64,000 bases of DNA. Origin: Phycisphaeraceae bacterium (GTDB lineage: Bacteria; Planctomycetota; Phycisphaerae; Phycisphaerales; UBA1924). The stretch's first letter is position 1; the number at the start of each line of letters is the position of its first letter. Positions 57,495-64,000 of the stretch are shown piece after piece. The stretch covers positions 1,302,001 through 1,366,000 of the forward strand of contig JACKHC010000001.1 in the NCBI GenBank assembly GCA_020639235.1, read 5' to 3'. The translations under genes and the position numbers were made by a program. The notes beneath the pieces are model-generated. The model was not told the DNA's origin. It did not search any database and saw nothing but the letters and a program-made list of their open reading frames with translations.

Positions 57495-57513
57495 CCCCCG
57501 CACGGCGCGGGGG
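57495..57513 (+). other. Hairpin between atpE and atpF
   Basis: A 7-bp perfect GC stem CCCCCGC / GCGGGGG with a 5-nt loop, 17 nt after the atpE stop. There is no U-run downstream, so it is more likely a 3'-end stabiliser or processing site than a terminator. Confidence 0.55.
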
Positions 57514-57596
57514 CCGGCGCACACGATGGTTGCGCGTCAGCCCCCGCGCCGAACGAGTTCATTGCGGAAGTTCTTCCCGACGGAGTGAATCGAGAT

Positions 57597-58190
57597 ATGA
57601 AGTCACGCACGCTTCTCTTTGCGACATCGATCCTTGGCCTGGCGGCGCCGCTCATGGCCGCGGAAGCGGGTCACGGCGCGGCGACCACGCCGGTTGAGCA
57701 CGTGAACCTGTTCCAGTTCGTGGCGGCGATCCTTGTCTTCGGCATCGCGTTCTTCGTTCTGAGCGTGACGGCGTGGCCCAAGATCTCCAAGGGCCTGTCG
57801 GAGCGCGAGAACAAGATCCGCAATGAGATCGAGGCGGCCGAGAAGGCGCGCAAGAGCGCGGACCAGGCGCTGAAGGATTACGAGAAGTCGCTGGCCGAGG
57901 CGCGTGCCGAGGCGCAGGCGATGATCGACCAGACCAAGGCCGAGCAGGTCCGGGTGGTCGCCGAGCAGCGCGTGAAGGCGGAGGCGGAGATCGCCGAGAT
58001 GCGTGCCTCGGCTCTGACCTCGATCGATGCGGCCAAGCGTGCCGCGGTGAGCGACCTGTACGCGGAAGCGGCGGCGATCGCGACCAGCGCCGCGTCGAAG
58101 ATCCTGCAGCGTGAGGTCAACGAGGCGGACCAGCGCCGCATTGTTGAAGAGTCGATCGCCGAGTTCACCCGCGACTACGCACGGAGCTGA
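57597..58190 (+). CDS. atpF: F0F1 ATP synthase subunit b
   Basis: Peripheral-stalk subunit: one membrane helix (NLFQFVAAILVFGIAFFVLS) then a long charged coiled coil (ENKIRNEIEAAEKARKSADQ...) and a C-terminal helical end contacting delta. The 197-residue protein has an extra hydrophobic N terminus, MKSRTLLFATSILGLAAPLM with AAEAG after it, resembling a signal peptide. The ATG at 57597 has CGGAG upstream; the longer frame from 57429 would run over the hairpin and atpE. Confidence 0.92.
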   Translation: MKSRTLLFATSILGLAAPLMAAEAGHGAATTPVEHVNLFQFVAAILVFGIAFFVLSVTAWPKISKGLSERENKIRNEIEAAEKARKSADQALKDYEKSLAEARAEAQAMIDQTKAEQVRVVAEQRVKAEAEIAEMRASALTSIDAAKRAAVSDLYAEAAAIATSAASKILQREVNEADQRRIVEESIAEFTRDYARS

Positions 58191-58197
58191 ATAGCGT

Positions 58198-58806
58198 ATG
58201 CCACTGTTTGACTCACCACCCGAAGCGCTGGACAAGGTGTACGCCGAGGCGCTCTTCGATCTCGCCCAGTCCGATGGCGGGCGTGAGCGTCTCGAGTCGC
58301 TTTCGGGCGAACTCGACGAGCTCATTGAGCTGACGCGTGGCAACGCCGAACTCTCGGAGTTCCTTGCTTCGCAGATCATCCCGATCGAGCAGCGCGAGAG
58401 GTCGCTCGAGAAGGTGTTCCAGGGGCGCGTGTCGCCTCTGCTGTTCAACTTCATAGTGATCCTGAATCGCAAGGAGCGTTTGTCGCGGCTGCTGCCGATC
58501 GCCAGCGCGTTCGAGCGGATGGTGCAGGAGAAGTTCGGTCGCGTGGAAGTCGATGTCTGGACGCGGCACCCGCTGCCCAAGGACCAGGTGGACTCGCTGC
58601 GCAACCGCCTGCAGCAGGCGCTCGGGCGTGAGCCGATCGTCTACACCTACACCGACTCCTCAATGATCGGCGGGATCAAGATGCAGGTCGGCGACCGGAT
58701 GGTTGATGCCTCCGTCGCGACGCAACTCCGACGCATGAAAGAAACACTCTCGAAGGACGGCGCTTCGCGCCTCCGCGAGCGTTTCGGCAAGGCCTTCGAG
58801 GGCTGA
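58198..58806 (+). CDS. atpH: F0F1 ATP synthase subunit delta
   Basis: Joins the peripheral stalk to the top of F1. The 202-residue protein starts LDKVYAEALFDLAQSD and closes with the OSCP-domain pattern (FGRVEVDVWTRHPLPKDQ; MIGGIKMQVGDRMVDASV), the usual family signature. It begins 7 bp after atpF; atpA follows after 77 bp with a short GCCGC/GCGGC stem near 58827. Confidence 0.94.
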   Translation: MPLFDSPPEALDKVYAEALFDLAQSDGGRERLESLSGELDELIELTRGNAELSEFLASQIIPIEQRERSLEKVFQGRVSPLLFNFIVILNRKERLSRLLPIASAFERMVQEKFGRVEVDVWTRHPLPKDQVDSLRNRLQQALGREPIVYTYTDSSMIGGIKMQVGDRMVDASVATQLRRMKETLSKDGASRLRERFGKAFEG

Positions 58807-58883
58807 ACCGCACACTGTTGATGGACCACTCGCCGCGATGCGGCATCACGAAACCCTAGAGCAACGACAGACGAGCCAACACC

Positions 58884-60440
<1,557 letters not shown>

Positions 60441-60468
60441 ACCGTCTGATATCAGCGAAGTTATGACG

Positions 60469-60497
60469 CCGGCCACCATCGTGTGGCCGGTTTTCTT
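60469..60497 (+). terminator. Intrinsic terminator after atpA
   Basis: Stem CCGGCCAC (60469-60476) / GTGGCCGG (60483-60490) with a 6-nt loop, followed directly by TTTTCTT. This ends the atp transcript. Confidence 0.85.
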
Positions 60498-60613
60498 GCG
60501 CGCGAGGATCGATTCTGACGTTTGCAGAATGATCGGGGCGCCATCCATGAATACGCGACATCATCATTGCAATGTTGGGGCGGGGCGCGATACTGCAGGC
60601 GGAGGGATTTGCC

Positions 60614-61456
60614 ATGAATCGAGTCGGTACGAGTTTCACCTCGGTTGCGATGGTGTCCATCGGCTGTGCGGCGAGCGCGAACGTGACCTTCATCGACCAC
60701 GACTTCCTGGCCGCGAACTGGACAGATGGCTTTGCGAGCGTAGACGGGAATGGCGGCTCGTACACAGCGGGGCAGCAGGGGGGCGTCGGCAATCCGGGCG
60801 ACTATTACGATGTGTTTCACATGCTCGCGGATGCTCCTGCGATGGAGAACTCCGGTATCGCGGTGTTCCATGATTGCACCTTCATGGTGTACGACCCGTC
60901 GATCGACGGAGCGATTGCCTGGGTTGATGTCGCGGTCGATCTCCGGAAGTTCAGCACATTCAGCACGCAGGTCCGCGTCGCGGCGTATCAGAACGGCGCG
61001 TTGTATGTGAACTCGAATGCCATCACCGGCTCCTCGATCACGAACAACTGGGGCACTCAGACGAGGTTGATTGAGGGCGCCGAGTCATGGTCGTTGGTGC
61101 TCCCCGAACTTGAGTTGGACTCCTCGTCGCACCCGGACTTCTCGGCGTCGGGATCTCCCATCAGTTTCGGGTTCTACACGGCCAACTCCACCGGTGTCGG
61201 ATTCGGCGGGTACAACTCGACGGTTGGCGTTGACAACTTCCGTGTCACTGTGATTCCGGCCTGCCCCGGCGATGTCACCGGTGCGGGCGGCACGCCCGAT
61301 GGAATGGTGGATGTCGATGATCTCAACGCGATCTTGTCGGCATGGGGTACGACTGTCGGGATCGGATCGCCGCTCGATCTCGCTAATGATGATGGGGTAA
61401 TCGATGTGGACGACCTCAATGCGATCCTATCCAACTGGGGCCATGACTGCCGGTAG
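60614..61456 (+). CDS. Secreted protein with two dockerin-like repeats
   Basis: The 280-residue precursor has a signal peptide (ending GCAASANV), an ~190-residue beta-rich body of no family I recognise, and a C-terminal tail (217-280) of two calcium-loop repeats: VDVDDLNAILSAWG and IDVDDLNAILSNWG, starting CPGD and ending DCR. GGAGGG precedes the ATG. It lies right after the atpA terminator. The tail pattern corresponds to the short 'GC-type' dockerin-like ends of planctomycete secreted proteins. Confidence 0.85.
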   Translation: MNRVGTSFTSVAMVSIGCAASANVTFIDHDFLAANWTDGFASVDGNGGSYTAGQQGGVGNPGDYYDVFHMLADAPAMENSGIAVFHDCTFMVYDPSIDGAIAWVDVAVDLRKFSTFSTQVRVAAYQNGALYVNSNAITGSSITNNWGTQTRLIEGAESWSLVLPELELDSSSHPDFSASGSPISFGFYTANSTGVGFGGYNSTVGVDNFRVTVIPACPGDVTGAGGTPDGMVDVDDLNAILSAWGTTVGIGSPLDLANDDGVIDVDDLNAILSNWGHDCR

Positions 61457-61582
61457 GGCCGCGTGGGGGCGGGAAACAGGGACATCTGGGCGCTTTTTCC
61501 CCAAAACTCGGGGCGCTGCGGTTGAACGCGTTGCTCCGTGGGGTAAACAACACTCCTTAGCCGTCCCCATGAGAGATCGACC

Positions 61583-63952
61583 ATGCCTGTGTCGCCTATC
61601 TTTGCTGTTCTGACATTCGCCGCGGTGGGCGTTTCGCCGGTGCCTTTCGGCAACCCGCACTCCTTTGTTCAGGGGTTCGACCCCTACGCGCTGGCCTCGG
61701 GCGATCTGAACGGCGACGGGCACGTTGACATCGTGGTCTGTACGCACGAGGGCGCACAGGGAGCGGATCCCGGGAATGCGGAGGTGTTCCTCAACAACGG
61801 CGACGGGACATTCGGCGATCCGATCGCGTACCAGGTCGGGGCGTTTCCTCGCGATGCCGAGGCCGCGGATGTGAACGGGGATACGTTCCTCGACATTATC
61901 ACGGCGAACGATGTTTCCGATGATGTCTCGGTGCTGCTCAATAACGGTGACGGCACCTTTGCGCCTGCGGCGTCGTACGCGCCGGGCGGCTCGGTGTTCG
62001 GCGTGGCGATTGCGGATTACGACGGCGATGGGTCGCTCGACATCGCGACATCGGGGGAGGACATCGATGCGCTGTGCGTGCTGCTGAACAACGGGGCCGG
62101 TGTGTTTTCGGTTGGGATCACGCCGATCACGATTCCTGAGGCGGCGACTGATATCACGACGGCGGACATGAACGGGGACCTGCTGCCGGATGTTGTCGTG
62201 GCGACTTACTCGGGTTTCCGGGTGTATCTCAACAACGGGTCGGGCGGCGGGGAGTGGGGGGGGATTTCGCTCGGAGTGAATGTCGATACGGGCGGCACGG
62301 CGTGGAGCATTCAGGCGGGCGAGATCGACGATCAGCCGGGCGTGGATGTGATCTACACGTCGTGGCTCACCGACGAGATTTATTTCCATGCGAGCGACGG
62401 CGCGGGGGGGTTTCTCGCACCGGATATCTACCCGACGGGCAACGCAAACCACAACATGGACATCGGCGACATCGACGGGGACGGTGATCTCGATTTCGCG
62501 GCGGTGGTTTTCGGCGATCTCGGTGAGGGGACCATCGTCGGCACGAACGACGGGACGGGGGGCTTTGCGACCGATCAGATCGGCGCGATCGCCAATAGCG
62601 CCCGGGCGTGCATGTTCGCGGATGGCGACGGGGACGGTGCGCCGGACCTTGTGGTGACGTCGACCGCCGGGCGTGCTTCGTTCGTGGTGTCGTTCAACGC
62701 GGGCGACGGGCGGTTTGCGCTGGGGACCAATATTGACATTGGCACCATGGGCACGGACATCACGAGCGCCGACTTCGACAACGACGGGTCCGACGATTTC
62801 GCGTACACATCGAACCTCACGAATGAGATTCATGTAGTGATGTCGAACGGCGATAGGACCTTCGGCACTCTGCAGGAATTCCCGACCAACGGCGGGGCTG
62901 CGCCGTGGCGCATCGCCTCGGGAGACCTGGATAACGACGGCGACCCGGACATCGTTGCGGCGTGCGGGTTCCCGCCGACCGGCGCGGCGGTGCTGCTGAG
63001 CAACGGTGACGGCACATTCGCGCCGGCGATCACGTATCCGGCGCCGGTGAACTATCGCAATGTTGATCTGGGTGATGTTGATGGCGACGGATTCCTGGAC
63101 ATCGTCGGCGGCGGGCCGGGCGCAGTGAGCGGCCAGGCGTATGTGCTGTACAACAATCAGGATGGCACATTCGGTGCCGCACAGATGTATCAGGTCAATG
63201 CGCAGGGCGATGGCGCTGTGGCCGCCGACTTTGATGGTGACGGCGATGTTGATATCGCCATCGGAGATCTGAACTCGAAGGTGGCGGTGATTCTGAACAA
63301 TGACGACGGCACGTTCTCGGCGCCTGTCGCCTACACCACGGGTGTGTTCGTGCAGGACCTCGACTCCGGGGATTTCGATGGCGACGGGGATATCGACCTG
63401 GCGACGAGCAATCGGCTTGACTCGACGGTGTCGGTGCTGCTGAACAACGGCGACGGGACCTTTGCGCCGCGGGTTGACTATCCGACGGGGGGCGAGCCGT
63501 TCTCGCTGGCGATCGGTGATGTCGATGGCGACGGCGCGTTGGACATCATGTGCCCGCTGTACTCGACGAACTTCATGACGGCGGTGCAGAAGAACTGCCT
63601 GCTTCTGGGCAACGGCGACGGCACGTTCGGCGCGCCGATCTACTATCCGGGATACGCGCCGCAGTTCCTGGCGATGGGGGACTTTGATGGTGATGGTGCG
63701 CTCGACACCGTCACGCAGGGCGATCTGTTCGGCGCGGATGTTCTGTGGGGGCTGGCGCCGGCGCCGACGCCGTGCCCGGGAGATACGGACGGGTCCGGGT
63801 CGGTCGATGTGGACGATCTCAACGCGATCCTGTCGGCGTGGGGAACGATGGTGCCCGTAGGGTCGCCGATCGATCAGGCCAACGACGACGGCGTGATCAA
63901 TGTCGACGACCTGAACGTGGTCCTTTCCAACTGGGGCGTGACATGCCGATAG
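61583..63952 (+). CDS. Secreted FG-GAP/VCBS repeat protein with dockerin-like tail
   Basis: The 789-residue product has a short N-terminal hydrophobic segment (export signal likely), then about 14 repeats of an integrin-like FG-GAP/VCBS unit, each with a DxDxDGxxD calcium loop (for example DIDGDGDLD, DFDGDGDVD) paired with an NNGDGTF strand. The number would suit two seven-bladed propellers. The last 59 residues (731-789) form two dockerin-like repeats, beginning CPGD and ending TCR. A binding or adhesion role is inferred. The stop is 48 bp from the window end. Confidence 0.88.
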   Translation: MPVSPIFAVLTFAAVGVSPVPFGNPHSFVQGFDPYALASGDLNGDGHVDIVVCTHEGAQGADPGNAEVFLNNGDGTFGDPIAYQVGAFPRDAEAADVNGDTFLDIITANDVSDDVSVLLNNGDGTFAPAASYAPGGSVFGVAIADYDGDGSLDIATSGEDIDALCVLLNNGAGVFSVGITPITIPEAATDITTADMNGDLLPDVVVATYSGFRVYLNNGSGGGEWGGISLGVNVDTGGTAWSIQAGEIDDQPGVDVIYTSWLTDEIYFHASDGAGGFLAPDIYPTGNANHNMDIGDIDGDGDLDFAAVVFGDLGEGTIVGTNDGTGGFATDQIGAIANSARACMFADGDGDGAPDLVVTSTAGRASFVVSFNAGDGRFALGTNIDIGTMGTDITSADFDNDGSDDFAYTSNLTNEIHVVMSNGDRTFGTLQEFPTNGGAAPWRIASGDLDNDGDPDIVAACGFPPTGAAVLLSNGDGTFAPAITYPAPVNYRNVDLGDVDGDGFLDIVGGGPGAVSGQAYVLYNNQDGTFGAAQMYQVNAQGDGAVAADFDGDGDVDIAIGDLNSKVAVILNNDDGTFSAPVAYTTGVFVQDLDSGDFDGDGDIDLATSNRLDSTVSVLLNNGDGTFAPRVDYPTGGEPFSLAIGDVDGDGALDIMCPLYSTNFMTAVQKNCLLLGNGDGTFGAPIYYPGYAPQFLAMGDFDGDGALDTVTQGDLFGADVLWGLAPAPTPCPGDTDGSGSVDVDDLNAILSAWGTMVPVGSPIDQANDDGVINVDDLNVVLSNWGVTCR

Positions 63953-64000
63953 CGGTTGGGGATGGCCGCCCCGCGCGATAGAACTTGCGGGTTTGTGGGA

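Overview
The window is high-GC bacterial chromosome, densely coding on both strands, with no rRNA, tRNA, CRISPR, phage or insertion-sequence signature that I can see. It most resembles a planctomycete of the Phycisphaerae type. The reasons are: secreted proteins ending in short dockerin-like tails (DVDDLNAILSxWG, closing with a Cys a few residues from the end), two secreted proteins ending in PEP-CTERM-like tails (V/IPxPGA + hydrophobic stretch + RRRR), many GTG/TTG starts, and a mixture of Shine-Dalgarno-led genes with genes whose -10-like hexamer lies 6-7 nt before the start codon. The genus is not identifiable from this evidence.

Layout. 0-2.5 kb: feoAB ferrous iron uptake (minus) with a Fur-box-like dyad. 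2.6-14.3 kb: a tightly overlapped type II secretion cluster on the minus strand, transcribed gspE-F-G-H-I-J-K-L-M-(C-like)-D. Three tandem, mutually related secreted helical proteins with LTxxQ-type motifs (14.4-18.3 kb) lie directly upstream on the same strand. 18.4-25 kb: proC, accA, a DksA/TraR-like protein with a histone-H1-like tail, lspA, a membrane helical protein, a cupin, an MBL hydrolase and an alpha/beta hydrolase. 25-31.3 kb: a TlpA-like thioredoxin with a His-rich tail, a lipoprotein, a LolCDE-type ABC pair and a tRNA-dihydrouridine synthase. 31.3-37.8 kb: a POT peptide transporter and an AbgT-type transporter, both with large extra loops after the first membrane helix, then zwf-pgl of the oxidative pentose phosphate pathway. 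37.8-44.6 kb: a small hypothetical, an HD hydrolase, ispF, a lipoprotein, nnrD, a transglutaminase-like protein, tatD, a family-2 glycosyltransferase and a P-domain/dockerin-like protein. 44.7-49.1 kb: two PEP-CTERM-like secreted proteins bracketing a sulfotransferase and an AlkP-superfamily/TPR protein, with clear terminators. 49.6-55 kb: clpC, a secreted gluzincin-like protease and a YeaH/DUF444 VWA protein. 55.1-60.4 kb: an F-ATPase operon in the order atpZ-atpI-atpB-atpE-atpF-atpH-atpA that ends at a good intrinsic terminator after atpA. 60.6-64 kb: two secreted dockerin-tailed proteins, one with about 14 FG-GAP/VCBS repeats. atpG, atpD and atpC are not in the window.

How parts fit together. 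The secretion cluster has the outer-membrane secretin, ATPase, platform, assembly proteins and five pseudopilins, but no prepilin peptidase. Its GspC position is held by a small protein with a striking polyproline linker. The signal-peptide-bearing proteins elsewhere (dockerin-tailed, PEP-CTERM-like, FG-GAP, protease) are plausible exported cargo or surface proteins, but nothing here shows which ones use the type II system. The most unusual items are the LTxxQ triplet attached to the gsp operon, the split F-ATPase operon with hairpins flanking atpE, the zinc-finger-less DksA with an H1-like tail, and the transporter loop insertions.
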